Origin: Acidobacteriota bacterium
Lineage (GTDB): Bacteria > Acidobacteriota > Terriglobia > Acidiferrales > UBA7541
DNA: 64,000 nt
NCBI GenBank assembly: GCA_013289695.1
Contig: JABCZK010000005.1
Coordinates: 62,001-126,000 of the forward strand
Direction of reading: 5' to 3'
The translations under genes were made by a program, and so were the position numbers. A model generated the notes under the pieces. The model did no database searches. It saw nothing but the letters and a program-made list of their open reading frames with translations, and was not told the DNA's origin. How positions within the stretch are numbered: the first letter of the stretch is position 1; every line of letters begins with the position of its first letter. This document shows positions 17,113-29,548 of the stretch, one piece after another.

Positions 17113-18225
17113 ATGGAATTCAGCGTAAAAAGATCGGACCTGCTCGACGAACTCGAACTGACGCAAGGTGTCGTCGAGCGCAAGACCACTATTCCCATCC
17201 TCTCGAATCTTCTGGTGGAAGCGAAAGGCAGCCGCCTCACCATCACGGCCACCGACCTCGAGCTCAGCATCCGCACGTCCTGCGACGCCAAGGTAAAAAA
17301 AGAAGGCGCCGGAACGATCCCCGCCAAGAAATTATTCGAGCTGCTGCGTTTGCTGCCCGAAGGCGAAGTGAAATTCAAGCTCCTCGAAAATCATTGGGTG
17401 CACATCATCAGCGACCGCCGCAATTACAAGCTCGTGGGCATGTCCAAAGACAATTTCCCCGCGCTCCCGGCTTTCCCGCACGCGCTGGTGAAAATTCCGG
17501 CGAAGCTGCTCGCGGACGCCATCGCCAAGACCACCTTCGCGATCTCCCTCGAGGAATCCCGTTACACGCTGAATGGCGCGCTGCTGGTGCTGAAACCGGG
17601 CTCGCTCGCCATGGTTGCCACCGACGGCCATCGCCTCGCGATGGTCGAGACCGACCACAAGTTCGAAGGCTTCAACAACGAAACGCGCGTCCTGATCCCC
17701 AAGAAAGCCATGACCGAAGTGCAGCGCCTCGTCGGCAAATCAGGCGACGACGTTCAGATCGAATTCGGCCAGGATGAAAGCCATCTGTTTTTCCAGATAG
17801 GCCGTCGCCTGCTCACTTCGCGCAAGCTCACCGGACAGTTTCCGAATTACGAAGCCGTGCTGCCGCGCGACGCAAATAAAACCCTGTCGCTTGAGCGCGT
17901 CGAATTGCAGGATGCGCTGCGCCGCGTCGCCCAGCTCGCCGATCAGCGCTCCCACGCCGTGAAGTTCACGCTCACCACCGAAGGCCTGGAAGTCTCCTCC
18001 TCCAGCCCTGAATACGGCGAAGCCAAAGAAATCATCGAAAAAGAATTCAAAGGCGAGACCATCGCCATCGGTTTCAACGCCCAATACCTGCTCGATTTCC
18101 TGGCCGCCGCCGCCGACGGCCCCATCAGCTTCGAACTAAAAGACGAACAATCCGCCGGCCAGCTCCGCCCCACGGGCGATGAAACCTCGCGCTACCGCTA
18201 CGTCGTTATGCCCATGCGCATTTGA
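17113..18225 (+). CDS. dnaN: DNA polymerase III beta subunit (sliding clamp)
   Basis: A 370-residue clamp of normal length, started at ATG 17113 (MEFSVKRSDLL) rather than an upstream TTG. It shows three clamp domains, with ERKTTIPILSNLL near the start, SRYTLNGALL in the middle, and the C-terminal RYRYVVMPMRI that forms part of the partner-binding pocket. As a dimer it encircles DNA and holds the polymerase and other factors. It lies after dnaA in the canonical order. recF, which often follows, is not found; a gap of 594 bases leads to gyrB. Confidence 0.96.
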   Translation: MEFSVKRSDLLDELELTQGVVERKTTIPILSNLLVEAKGSRLTITATDLELSIRTSCDAKVKKEGAGTIPAKKLFELLRLLPEGEVKFKLLENHWVHIISDRRNYKLVGMSKDNFPALPAFPHALVKIPAKLLADAIAKTTFAISLEESRYTLNGALLVLKPGSLAMVATDGHRLAMVETDHKFEGFNNETRVLIPKKAMTEVQRLVGKSGDDVQIEFGQDESHLFFQIGRRLLTSRKLTGQFPNYEAVLPRDANKTLSLERVELQDALRRVAQLADQRSHAVKFTLTTEGLEVSSSSPEYGEAKEIIEKEFKGETIAIGFNAQYLLDFLAAAADGPISFELKDEQSAGQLRPTGDETSRYRYVVMPMRI

Positions 18226-21228
<3,003 letters not shown>

Positions 21229-21283
21229 GTCGAAGGATTTTGCTGTCGGCATTTGCGGAATGATAGGGCACGCTGAGCTTTGT

Positions 21284-21307
21284 GGGTCGCGGCTTTAGCC
21301 GCGACCC
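21284..21307. repeat. Family A palindromic repeat
   Basis: A perfect 24-base near-palindrome, GGGTCGCGG-CTTTAG-CCGCGACCC, preceded by TTTGT. It lies in the gyrB-21315 gap. Similar copies occur at several other intergenic sites of the window (see the entries near 28722, 36896, 50041, 56895, 59698 and 63354). Confidence 0.75.
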
Positions 21308-21314
21308 AGAAATC

Positions 21315-21566
21315 ATGAACTATCAACTGGTGTGGAAGACATTGCCGGGCCTGCGCGGAATGAGCTGCTCCGATTTTCGCGCGACGCCCACCGATGCTCC
21401 GAACAACGAGCAAGGCGTAGCGTTCGCATGTGCCGCGCCAGCCGAGTGCGAAGCGCTGCTCAACGAACTGGAAACGCACTTCGGCCCGCAGCGCTTTTCG
21501 AACAACGCCACGGCCTTCGAAACAGTGAAGACATACGTGCTGGAGCGGACCAAAGCGCAGGCTTAG
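21315..21566 (+). CDS. Small hypothetical protein
   Basis: An 83-residue protein started at ATG 21315, just after a family A repeat; an upstream in-frame GTG at 21282 lies inside the repeat. The sequence (MNYQLVWKTLPG...FGPQRFSNNATAFETV) has no membrane segment or known motif that I recognise. The two cysteines, Cys17 and a second in ACAAPAEC, are not arranged as a zinc site. It is flanked by gyrB and gyrA on the same strand and may be co-transcribed with gyrA. Confidence 0.5.
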   Translation: MNYQLVWKTLPGLRGMSCSDFRATPTDAPNNEQGVAFACAAPAECEALLNELETHFGPQRFSNNATAFETVKTYVLERTKAQA

Positions 21567-21682
21567 GCGCAGCTTTTGCAGCGGCGGTCCCGCAAAGCTG
21601 GGCCGCCGGTTTTGCGGAACAAGCAGTAAGGCGCGGCGGTAATAGTGACGAGTCACTACTCAGCAAAACACGGAGACTCTAA

Positions 21683-24343
21683 GTGGCCGAAGAACTAGAC
21701 AAGTCAATCACCACCCCGGTTGATATCGAATCGGAAATGAAGAAGTCCTACCTCGATTACGCCATGAGCGTGATCGTCGGCCGTGCGCTGCCCGACGTCC
21801 GCGACGGCCTGAAGCCCGTGCACCGCCGCATCCTTTTTGGCATGTACGAGCTCGGCCTCACTTCCACGAAGTCCTACCGCAAATGCGCCAAGATCGTCGG
21901 CGAAGTCCTCGGCAAGTTCCATCCGCACGGTGACGCTCCCGTGTACGACGCGCTCGTCCGCCTCGCGCAGGATTTCAACATGCGCTACCCGCTCGTCGAC
22001 GGCCAGGGCAACTTCGGCTCCGTGGACGGCGATCCACCCGCGGCCATGCGTTACACCGAAGCGCGCCTTTCGAAAATCGCGGAAGAAATGCTCGCGGACA
22101 TCGAAAAGGAAACCGTCGAGTTCGTTCCCAACTTCGACGAAAGCGAAAAAGAACCCGTCGTCCTGCCCACGCGCATTCCCGGCCTGCTCATCAACGGCTC
22201 CTCCGGCATCGCCGTCGGCATGGCCACCAACATTCCCCCGCACAATCTGAAAGAAGTCGTCGAAGCCGCGATCGTGCTGATCGAAGAGCCCGAAGCCAAC
22301 TTGAAAAAAATCATGAAGCTCGTCCCGGGCCCCGATTTTCCCACCGCCGGCTACATTTACGGCCGCGAAGGCATCGAGCAGGCCTACAAAACCGGCCGCG
22401 GCTCCTTCCAGGTGCGCGCTAAAGTCGCCATCGAACAGCGCGGCAAGGATCGCCAGGACATCGTCGTCACCGAACTTCCCTATCAAGTCAACAAAGCGCG
22501 CCTGATCGAAAATATCGCCGGCCTCATCCAGAATAAAAAGATCGAAGGCATCGCCGACATTCGCGATGAAAGCGACCGCGACGGCATGCGCATCGTCATC
22601 GAAGTGAAGCGCGACGAAGAGCCGCAAATTATTCTCGCGCACCTCTTCAAGCACACCCAGATGCAGGAATCCTTCAGCATGATCCTGCTGGCCATCGTCG
22701 CCGGACAGCCGCGCGAGCTCGGCCTGCTGGACCTGCTGCGCCTTTTCATCGAGCACCGCGTGGACGTGGTGCGCCGCCGCACCCAGTACGAACTGCGCAA
22801 AGCCGAAGAGCGCGAACACATTCTGCTCGGCTACCAGATCGCCCTGGACTATCTCGACGAAGTGATCCGCGTGATCCGCGGTTCCTCCAGCCGCGCCAAT
22901 GCCCGCGAAAATTTGCACGAATTCTTCGCCAATAAGACCGTAAAGATTTCCGAAGACGGCAAAGCCAAGAGCATCGCCGGCGTAAAGCTCGTCAACAAGA
23001 AGTACGGCATGCCCGCCGAAGTAGTCGGCCTCAGCTTCCCGCAAATTGACGCCATCCTTGAATTGCAATTGCACCGCCTCACGCAGCTATCCATTGACGA
23101 CATTCTTGCCGAGCTAAAGAAAATCCGCGAACAGATCGCCGAGCTGCGCGAAATTCTCGCCAGCGAAAAGAAACTGAAAGCCGTCATCGTCGCCGAATTG
23201 CGCGAAATCATAAAATCCTATGGCGACGAGCGCCGCACCCAGATCGTTGACCGCGTCGAGGAAATCAAGCTCGAAGACCTCATCAAAGACGAAGAAATGG
23301 CTATCACCGTCAGCCACGCGGGCTACGTCAAACGCACATCGGTTGAAACCTATCGCCACCAATCGCGCGGCGGCAAAGGCCGCATCGGCGCCAAAACCCG
23401 CGACGACGATTTCGTTGAGCATTTCTTCGTCGCCTCGGCGCACAGCTACATCCTGCTGTTCACGTCCAAAGGCCGCATTTATTGGCTGAAAGTTTACGAA
23501 ATCCCCGAAGCCGCCGCAGCCACGCGCGGCAAAGCCATCTCCAACCTGGTGCGCTTCCAGGAAAATGAAAAACTCACGGCGGTAGTTTCGGCGCGCAATC
23601 TGGAAGAAGCCGACCGTTACGTCTTCCTCGCCACCAAAAGCGGCACCGTGAAGAAAACCGGCCTCGCCGAATTTTCCAATCCGCGTCCTTCCGGCATCAT
23701 CGCCATCAATCTCGATGGCGCCGACGAGCTCATCGGCGCGAAACTAACCGACGGCATGCAGATGATTTTCCTCGCCAGCCACGACGGCCAGGCCATTCTC
23801 TTCCGCGAGACCGAAGTCCGCTCCATGGGCCGCGCGGCTGGCGGCGTCAACGGCATGGATCTCGCCAAGGGAGACTTCGTCGTCAGCATGGACGCGGTGC
23901 AGCCCGATTTCGGGATCATCGAGAAGGAGTACAAGAAGGACACGCGCAATCTCGACGAGCTGGAAAGCGACCAGATTCGCGAATCGCTCACTTCGCTCAT
24001 GCTCACCGTCGCCGAAAAAGGTTACGGCAAGCGCACGCCGCTCGCCGAGTACCGCGTCACTTCGCGCGGCGGCAAAGGCGTAATCAACCTGAAATCCACC
24101 GACCGCAATGGTCCTGTCGTTGCCGCGCTGCAAGTCCGCGAAGACTCCGACGTGATGATCATCACCGGACAGGGCAAAGTCATCCGCGTGCACTCCGGCG
24201 AAATCCGCGAAGCCGGCCGCTCCACGCAAGGCGTCCGCCTGCTGCGCCTGGAAGAAGGCGACCGCATCGCCGCAGCCGCCGCCATCCTGGAGGAAGACGA
24301 AGCTGCCGCGGCTGTGACGCCGTCCGAACCTGAAAAGAAATAG
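21683..24343 (+). CDS. gyrA: DNA gyrase subunit A
   Basis: An 886-residue protein started at GTG 21683 with GGAG upstream. The winged-helix breakage-reunion domain contains the catalytic Tyr124 (AMRYTEARL), and the C-terminal half has the six-blade pinwheel with a gyrase box-like segment (SRGGKGRIG). It cuts and rejoins both strands during supercoiling. In the quinolone-determining region the sequence is [10 protein letters not shown]: the position of E. coli Ser83 is Ala85 and the next residue is Pro86, while Asp89 matches Asp87. A C-terminal Glu/Ala-rich tail follows. The assignment is secure. Confidence 0.96.
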   Translation: MAEELDKSITTPVDIESEMKKSYLDYAMSVIVGRALPDVRDGLKPVHRRILFGMYELGLTSTKSYRKCAKIVGEVLGKFHPHGDAPVYDALVRLAQDFNMRYPLVDGQGNFGSVDGDPPAAMRYTEARLSKIAEEMLADIEKETVEFVPNFDESEKEPVVLPTRIPGLLINGSSGIAVGMATNIPPHNLKEVVEAAIVLIEEPEANLKKIMKLVPGPDFPTAGYIYGREGIEQAYKTGRGSFQVRAKVAIEQRGKDRQDIVVTELPYQVNKARLIENIAGLIQNKKIEGIADIRDESDRDGMRIVIEVKRDEEPQIILAHLFKHTQMQESFSMILLAIVAGQPRELGLLDLLRLFIEHRVDVVRRRTQYELRKAEEREHILLGYQIALDYLDEVIRVIRGSSSRANARENLHEFFANKTVKISEDGKAKSIAGVKLVNKKYGMPAEVVGLSFPQIDAILELQLHRLTQLSIDDILAELKKIREQIAELREILASEKKLKAVIVAELREIIKSYGDERRTQIVDRVEEIKLEDLIKDEEMAITVSHAGYVKRTSVETYRHQSRGGKGRIGAKTRDDDFVEHFFVASAHSYILLFTSKGRIYWLKVYEIPEAAAATRGKAISNLVRFQENEKLTAVVSARNLEEADRYVFLATKSGTVKKTGLAEFSNPRPSGIIAINLDGADELIGAKLTDGMQMIFLASHDGQAILFRETEVRSMGRAAGGVNGMDLAKGDFVVSMDAVQPDFGIIEKEYKKDTRNLDELESDQIRESLTSLMLTVAEKGYGKRTPLAEYRVTSRGGKGVINLKSTDRNGPVVAALQVREDSDVMIITGQGKVIRVHSGEIREAGRSTQGVRLLRLEEGDRIAAAAAILEEDEAAAAVTPSEPEKK

Positions 24344-24356
24344 TCAGGAGGAAGCC

Positions 24357-24698
24357 ATGGCACCGAAGCTGAAATACATTATTGAATTTGTTGCGGACAT
24401 GGATCGCGCGGTTAAATTCTATCGCGATGTTGTGGGTCTTCCCGTGAAGTTCGAATCGCCCGGCTGGTCGGAGTTCGCCACCGGCGAGACGTCCTTCGCG
24501 CTGCATCCGGCCAGCGAAAAAAATCGCGCCGGAACCTACGACGTGGGCTTCACGGTGAAAGACCTGCAGCAGTTCTACGAGAAGTTGCAATCGAAAGCTG
24601 TGAAATTTCCGATGCCGCCAACAAAGCAGGATTTTGGCGGCTTCCTCGCGCAGTTTCTAGACACCGAAGGCGCCCATCCCAGCGTCGGCGCAGAATAG
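24357..24698 (+). CDS. Glyoxalase/bleomycin-resistance (VOC) family protein
   Basis: A 113-residue single-module VOC protein with the usual beta-alpha-beta-beta-beta halves. FVADMDRAVKFYRDVVGLPV (about 9-28) is the typical first repeat. It starts 13 bases after gyrA with AGGAGG close upstream, so it is probably co-transcribed. VOC proteins bind a metal and act on varied small substrates or sequester antibiotics. Only some of the metal ligands can be picked out by eye, so the substrate is unknown. Confidence 0.78.
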   Translation: MAPKLKYIIEFVADMDRAVKFYRDVVGLPVKFESPGWSEFATGETSFALHPASEKNRAGTYDVGFTVKDLQQFYEKLQSKAVKFPMPPTKQDFGGFLAQFLDTEGAHPSVGAE

Positions 24699-24709
24699 TT
24701 GCTGCGAAA

Positions 24710-25789
24710 TTACGATGGCGGCGCGACGTAATATCCCGGCCGCGTGCGCACCAAAACATTCGGCCGGTCCACGACCACCTTAATCTCGTGGTAACCCTCC
24801 GGATCATCTCCCACCGGACGATACCCGATCGTGTACTGCGCGTGCAGCTCGCCGCCGATGTCATCAATCGCTTTTTCGATCGCGCGGTCGCGCATCGTAG
24901 CCACGTGCAATCCGCCCGTAGCCTGGCTCGCCACCGCCAACGAATTCGTGCCCAACGCATTCTTCCCGGTCTTCACCAGAAACACGGCCAGCGCCAGCAA
25001 ATCCGGCGTGTCGTTCACGTGATCCGGCTTCGTGCGCAAATCCGCCATCGCCGTGCTCAGCCCCACGGAATAAATCGTCACGTTCGCCAGCTGCGCCTGC
25101 CGCAATACTTCGCCCAGCCTGCTCTCGCTACCGCTGTCGTGGGACTCGCCGATCACCAGCATAATCCGCCGCCGCACCGCCGGCCGTTCATCCAGCATCG
25201 AAATCCCGCGCGCCATCGCGTCGTACAGCAGCGAATCGTTCACGCCCAGCGGCAAATGTTCAATCGCGTACTGCACGCTGTCCGGGTCCGTCGTGAATTT
25301 CGCGCGCAGGTCCACCGTGCTGTCGTAGCTGATCACCGCCGCTTCCGACGTCTGCGCCATCACCGCTTCGCTGAACACAATTCCCGCATGCTTGATGCTC
25401 GGAAACATCGGCTGAATGTGCGAACTGGCTTCGATCACCAGCACGATGGAAAGCGGATCGCCTCCTACGTCGAAATGGTCAATCTTCTGCTCCGCTCCAT
25501 TGTCGTAAACGCGGAAATTATCCAGCTTCAAGTCAAAAACCATCTCGCCCTTCGGATCGCGCACGATTACCGGCGCCGTCACTTCGTTCACGCGTACGCG
25601 GATCGCATGTTTCTGCTGTTCCGCGGACGGCATCGCCTCAGGCTGCACTCCGGGATTCGGATGCAGCGGCCCAGCTGGCGCTTCCTGGCACCGTGCAACT
25701 GGCGCGACGAAAAGCACCGTCGCCGCGAGCGCAGCCACCGCTCCGAGTCGAATTAAACCCCGAAATAACACACGATTCACACGTTTCAT
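24710..25789 (-). CDS. VWFA-related domain protein (acidobacterial type)
   Basis: A 359-residue secreted protein: N-terminal hydrophobic segment (about 10-32), a Pro-rich stretch, then a beta domain (VTAPVIVRDPKGEMVFDLKLDNFRV) and a von Willebrand A-like domain. The latter (about 110-310) contains LVIEASSHIQ, where MIDAS proteins have DxSxS, so the metal site is incomplete. Members of this VWFA-related family are abundant in Acidobacteriota; their role is largely unknown, probably protein binding in the envelope. It converges on the VOC gene, 11 bases away. Confident family call, unknown function. Confidence 0.8.
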   Translation of the reverse strand: MKRVNRVLFRGLIRLGAVAALAATVLFVAPVARCQEAPAGPLHPNPGVQPEAMPSAEQQKHAIRVRVNEVTAPVIVRDPKGEMVFDLKLDNFRVYDNGAEQKIDHFDVGGDPLSIVLVIEASSHIQPMFPSIKHAGIVFSEAVMAQTSEAAVISYDSTVDLRAKFTTDPDSVQYAIEHLPLGVNDSLLYDAMARGISMLDERPAVRRRIMLVIGESHDSGSESRLGEVLRQAQLANVTIYSVGLSTAMADLRTKPDHVNDTPDLLALAVFLVKTGKNALGTNSLAVASQATGGLHVATMRDRAIEKAIDDIGGELHAQYTIGYRPVGDDPEGYHEIKVVVDRPNVLVRTRPGYYVAPPS

Positions 25790-25995
25790 CCCAAATTCAC
25801 CGTACCTGTCCAGTGTATCTGATTCCCCGTAGCGCAGCTGCGTTGCTTACAGAGCACTGCCGCGACGCTCGGCGGCTGTCATTTCCTGCGCGTTCTCTTA
25901 GAATGGAAGTGGCGCAAATGAAGCGAAACAAAACAGCCGTGGAGACTGAGGTGTACACAGATGTGTGAATTGAAGTCTGCATCGGAGTTGAAACA

Positions 25996-26901
25996 ATGAA
26001 GCGTTCCGGAAAAAAACCCAAGCACACGCCGCTGCCCAAGCTGGCCTACGAAGACCCGCAATTCATGGAAAGCCTCGGCGCGCGCCCACTGCGCATCCTC
26101 GCCGAATATCTCGATCCCCTCAGCCGTCTACGCCGCGCCAACATCGGCGATACCATCGTCATGTTCGGCTCGGCCCGCATTCAATCGCGCGATCGCGCTC
26201 TGGCGCACCTGAAACAAACGCGCGCGGGCGCGCGCGGCCGGCGCACTCCGGAATGGCGCGCGAAAATCACAGCGGCGCGGTCGCTGCTGGAAATGTCCCG
26301 TTACTACGAAGAAGCGCGCGAGCTTTCCCACCGCATCACTTCCTGGGCCATGACCCTCGGCAATCAACCGCGCCGCTTCGTCATCTGCTCCGGCGGCGGA
26401 CCCGGCATCATGGAAGCAGCCAATCGCGGCGCCGCGGAAGCAGGCGGCCCTTCCGTGGGCCTCAGCATCCAGCTTCCACACGAGCAGTCCTCCAATCGCT
26501 ACATATCTCCCGACCTGAATTTCTACTTCCACTATTTTTTCATGCGCAAGCTCTGGTTCGCGCAAATGGCCAAAGCCCTGATCGTCTTTCCGGGCGGATT
26601 TGGCACCATGGACGAACTCTGGGAAATGCTCACGCTGCTACAAACCAACAAGCTCTCTTCGCATCACTTAATCTTGATTTACGGCAGGAAATACTGGGAC
26701 AAAGTTCTCAACTGGCGCCACATGGTCCGCACCGGCACGATGAACGAACGCGATTACAAACTTCTGCAGTTCGCGGATTCCGTGGACGAAGCTTTCGATC
26801 ACGTCCGCCGGGATCTCGAAGCCCATCACCTGCATCTCGATACCGAAGGCGAGTCCTTCGCGCATCCGCATCAATTGATCCCCAACGTCATGCGGCCCTG
26901 A
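25996..26901 (+). CDS. LOG-family protein (TIGR00730, Rossmann fold)
   Basis: A 301-residue protein with the LOG signature. CSGGGPGIMEAANRGA (about 131-146) and PGGFGTMDELWEML (about 202-215) form the nucleotide-binding and catalytic loops. Enzymes of this family cleave cytokinin-type or other nucleoside 5'-monophosphates at the N-glycosidic bond, and many were once misnamed lysine decarboxylases. The long N-terminus (about 1-60) and Arg-rich stretch (about 75-90) are extra compared with short LOG proteins. It stands alone, and the upstream 206-base gap shows no recognisable sites. A hairpin follows downstream. Confidence 0.82.
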   Translation: MKRSGKKPKHTPLPKLAYEDPQFMESLGARPLRILAEYLDPLSRLRRANIGDTIVMFGSARIQSRDRALAHLKQTRAGARGRRTPEWRAKITAARSLLEMSRYYEEARELSHRITSWAMTLGNQPRRFVICSGGGPGIMEAANRGAAEAGGPSVGLSIQLPHEQSSNRYISPDLNFYFHYFFMRKLWFAQMAKALIVFPGGFGTMDELWEMLTLLQTNKLSSHHLILIYGRKYWDKVLNWRHMVRTGTMNERDYKLLQFADSVDEAFDHVRRDLEAHHLHLDTEGESFAHPHQLIPNVMRP

Positions 26902-26937
26902 TCAGCGCCAGCAGCGTTAGCGATATGAAGAATGTCT

Positions 26938-26963
26938 GTCATCCCGAGCGCAGCCAGGGATCT
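26938..26963 (+). repeat. Family C dispersed repeat
   Basis: TGTCATCCCGAGCGCAGC plus CAGGGATCTG. This is a variant of the GTCATCCTGAGCGCAGCG...GGATCT element also found at 42447 and 56521. It sits 36 bases after the LOG gene. Confidence 0.65.
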
Positions 26964-27019
26964 GCTTTTCTCGCGCTGTCGGCAGCGCGAACCAAAATCA
27001 GCGCCCGCAAAAACAAAAG

Positions 27020-27054
27020 AGGGGACGAGCCAAAGCTCCTCCCCTCCGTTTTCG
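27020..27054 (+). terminator. Hairpin terminator after the LOG gene
   Basis: AGGGGACGAGC pairs with GCTCCTCCCCT around a CAAA loop, with one mismatch, followed by CCGTTTTCG. It could serve the LOG gene. Confidence 0.5.
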
Positions 27055-27135
27055 CTCGAGACCTACCGGCAAAGAACACGCATCGCTCGGGGCACTCACC
27101 GAAAACAATGCCGCCCACTTCCCGTAGGCCCGAAA

Positions 27136-27447
27136 TTAGTTGTTCGAAAAAGGTTCCAGCGCAAACACCGCCTGGAACCGCCGCTTCTCGTCCTGATCGT
27201 GCAGCATCACTACCGGAACTACGCGCAGTGAGTTCTTGCAGCTGCGGCAGGTGGTCGCTTCGCCTTCCAGGTCCTGTACAAACCCGTCAGTGAAGTGATA
27301 CGCCGCACGCGGCCTCCGCGCAGCCTTCGTTCCCTTTTCCCCACACTGGGGACAGGTAAACTCCACGCGGTCTTCCAGCGGGTCGCGGTTCAAAGCGGCC
27401 CAGCCGGTGTAACGAACCCCCACGGTTTCTACTGAGTTTCGGCTCAT
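27136..27447 (-). CDS. Small zinc-ribbon-type protein of unknown function
   Basis: A 103-residue protein started at ATG 27447, which has AAGGAG 8 bases upstream; the in-frame ATG at 27465 has none. Two C-x2-C pairs, CPQCG (about 33-37) and CRSC (about 68-71), look like a zinc ribbon with a basic stretch between them (KAARRPR). There is no membrane segment. I do not recognise the family; zinc binding is inferred from the Cys pairs. It is divergent from the tonB-like gene and separated from it by about 370 bases with no seen feature. Confidence 0.6.
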   Translation of the reverse strand: MSRNSVETVGVRYTGWAALNRDPLEDRVEFTCPQCGEKGTKAARRPRAAYHFTDGFVQDLEGEATTCRSCKNSLRVVPVVMLHDQDEKRRFQAVFALEPFSNN

Positions 27448-27816
27448 TATGAATACTCCTTCCATCTCTAAGAACAGCTACCACCTAGCGATGACAGGAA
27501 ATTAGACGCGCGCTAAGTAAAAAATGATGCATTCCCTCGCACAAGAATTGTAAACAATTTGTCTACAGGAGCTTACAACCACAAGCCGGCCCGCGCCTTG
27601 CATTTTCGCCCCCGCTCTCGCAATCGGCCAACCAGCGTCGGGCACAACTGACAGGCCCTGGTGTCTATCCCTACAGAGATCGCGCGAACTCCGCAGGACC
27701 ATCGGACGCGGCCCGGCCGGAACTCTCGTACCGGCCGAATACAGTCAGGCCATTTCTCCCTGGCCGCGTCTTGACGGCGTTCCCTTATGTGCGAATGCTG
27801 CGGCGGAGGTGTGTCC

Positions 27817-28590
27817 GTGAGCGATCTTGGCGGCTTGTCGCAGTGCATGCTCGAAAACGATGCGGAATCTCGCGTCCGCGCCCGCAATTTGCGCCGCAAA
27901 GCGCTGGTCATTTCAGTACTGCTGGAAGCGGCGCTGCTCGGCGCGATGCTCTTGTGGCCGCTCATCACACCCGGCATCTTGCCAGGTCTGTTCAACGTGA
28001 CCCCCACTCCGCCCTATCGCGGCGGAGGTGGCGCAGCGGAAAAGCCTGCGCCGCCGCGCGCGCATCCGCAAACCACCATCACAGACAGGCCGGTGCCATG
28101 CCTCTTTTGCGCGAAGCCCACGGCTCCCAGGCCCGCGCGTCCATACAGTGTCGCCAGCTCATCAAGCGGTGATACCGCGCCAGGAATTGGCGACGGTCGA
28201 ACGGGCGTTCCCGCAGGCCCCGGCCCCTGGATTCCCGGCGCAGACCCAGGCGGCAAACCGCTCGAAATCAAGAAGCCCGACCCGCCCGAACATAAATCGC
28301 CCCTACACCGCAGCGAAGGCGTGATGGCCGCCGCGCTAGTCTACAAAGTGCAGCCGCAATATCCCGACCTCGCACGCAAGATTCATCTTGCAGGCACGGT
28401 GTACCTGCGCGCCATCATCTCGACCGACGGCACCGTCCGCCAACTCGAAGTGATCAGCGGAAATCCGATCCTCGCAAGACCGGCGAGAGAGGCCGTGCTC
28501 CAGTGGCGCTATCAGCCCACGCGCCTGAACGGCGAACCCGTCGAAGTCGAAACCTTCATCACCGTAAATTTCGTCCTCGACCAGCAATAA
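27817..28590 (+). CDS. tonB: TonB-family energy transducer
   Basis: A 257-residue protein from GTG 27817, chosen because GGAGG lies 7 bases upstream; ATG 27787 in the same frame lacks one. One membrane helix (about 33-53, ISVLLEAALLGAMLLWPL) is followed by a Pro-rich periplasmic linker and a C-terminal TonB domain (about 170-257, VQPQYPDLARKIHLAGTVYLRA ending VNFVLDQQ). It spans the periplasm and passes proton-motive energy from ExbB/ExbD to TonB-dependent receptors, two of which are in this window. ExbB/D genes are not nearby. A CLFC pair in the linker is unusual. Confidence 0.8.
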   Translation: MSDLGGLSQCMLENDAESRVRARNLRRKALVISVLLEAALLGAMLLWPLITPGILPGLFNVTPTPPYRGGGGAAEKPAPPRAHPQTTITDRPVPCLFCAKPTAPRPARPYSVASSSSGDTAPGIGDGRTGVPAGPGPWIPGADPGGKPLEIKKPDPPEHKSPLHRSEGVMAAALVYKVQPQYPDLARKIHLAGTVYLRAIISTDGTVRQLEVISGNPILARPAREAVLQWRYQPTRLNGEPVEVETFITVNFVLDQQ

Positions 28591-28721
28591 AAAAGGGACG
28601 GAACGGCGTTTTGCCCCTGCCATTCACCGTGAAGCCAACGAGTGAGAGTCCGTGTCGCTGCACAATCGCCCATCTAGCTTGTGGCTTCAGCGTGATCGTG
28701 AGAACCCGGGAATCTTTCTGG

Positions 28722-28800
28722 GTCGTGGCTCTAGCCACGACATAAACTGCCAAGAATCTGAGCGGCTTTAGCCGCTGAAGTTCCGATTTTGCAGTCGAGA
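28722..28800. repeat. Family A repeat, double copy
   Basis: GTCGTGGCTCTAGCCACGAC (28722-28741) is followed 19 bases later by AGCGGCTTTAGCCGCT and a conserved tail reading GAAGTTCCGATTTTGCAG. Both units recur at other sites. They lie in the gap between tonB and the barrel gene, which otherwise shows nothing. Confidence 0.75.
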
Positions 28801-28867
28801 CACACACCCGTGAGCGTACACGCTGGATGCCGCACCTCTCTCTCCAGTTCAACTAGAGAACCCCGCC

Positions 28868-29368
28868 TTAGAACCGGAACACAATCCCCGTCGAAATCCG
28901 CGCGTTGTTTTGCACCGCTCCGCCGAAGCGCGTCGTCACATAATCGCCCTCGATGATCCGCCACTTAAATGCCGGCGCGATTTTCGCGTCCATCCCGAAT
29001 CCCAGTGACGTCGCGAAAGAAGTGTCGCCGAAACCCGGCTGGTTGTAGTGCGCTCCGCCAATCAAAATGTGCGCAAACGGCGAAATGCGCGCCGGAAACG
29101 AAAACTGCGGCCCCACCAGAAACGTAGTCACCGATGATCCGCCGCCGTAATCCCCGCCGACTTCCCCAACGCCCCCAATCCACGGAGCAAACTTGTACTC
29201 GCCCGAGAAAATAAATCCGTTCAAATTGCTAGCCCCCGGAGAATTCTCCAGATGGAAAAACGAATATCCCCCGTAAAGCTCCACTTTGTCCTGCGCGCTC
29301 GCACGCGTCCCTGCCGCCAGCGAAAATAAAAATAGCAGACCCACCAGTAACGACACTTTCCGTACCAT
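28868..29368 (-). CDS. Small outer membrane beta-barrel protein
   Basis: A 166-residue protein with a signal peptide (about 1-25, ending ASAQ) and an eight-strand-type barrel, seen as alternating strands such as VELYGGYSFFHLEN and terminal ISTGIVFRF. The final Phe is typical of outer membrane proteins. It belongs to the broad OmpA-like/OMP_b-brl class, common in Acidobacteriota. The function is unknown; such proteins are often structural. It sits alone between repeats and the acyltransferase fusion gene. Confidence 0.75.
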   Translation of the reverse strand: MVRKVSLLVGLLFLFSLAAGTRASAQDKVELYGGYSFFHLENSPGASNLNGFIFSGEYKFAPWIGGVGEVGGDYGGGSSVTTFLVGPQFSFPARISPFAHILIGGAHYNQPGFGDTSFATSLGFGMDAKIAPAFKWRIIEGDYVTTRFGGAVQNNARISTGIVFRF

Positions 29369-29548
29369 GAAATTTTCTCCTTAGGAATGGTGCGGGGTGG
29401 GCCCAGCCGACCGGGATAGTGGGCTCCCGCCCTGATAATTTCATGAGCCGTCGCAGCCCCGAAAGGGCTACGACAAGCATCATCGTGGCTGGTGTTTCTT
29501 GGATGCTGCTCAGGCCAAAAGGGTTACCGCAAATGAGGCTGCCAAAAT

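Noticed and set aside
21704..23074. Long minus-strand ORF over gyrA
   Set aside because: Shadow of gyrA caused by high GC; no start site or family.
24788..25756. Plus-strand ORF over the VWFA-related gene
   Set aside because: Antisense shadow with His/Arg-rich low-complexity product.
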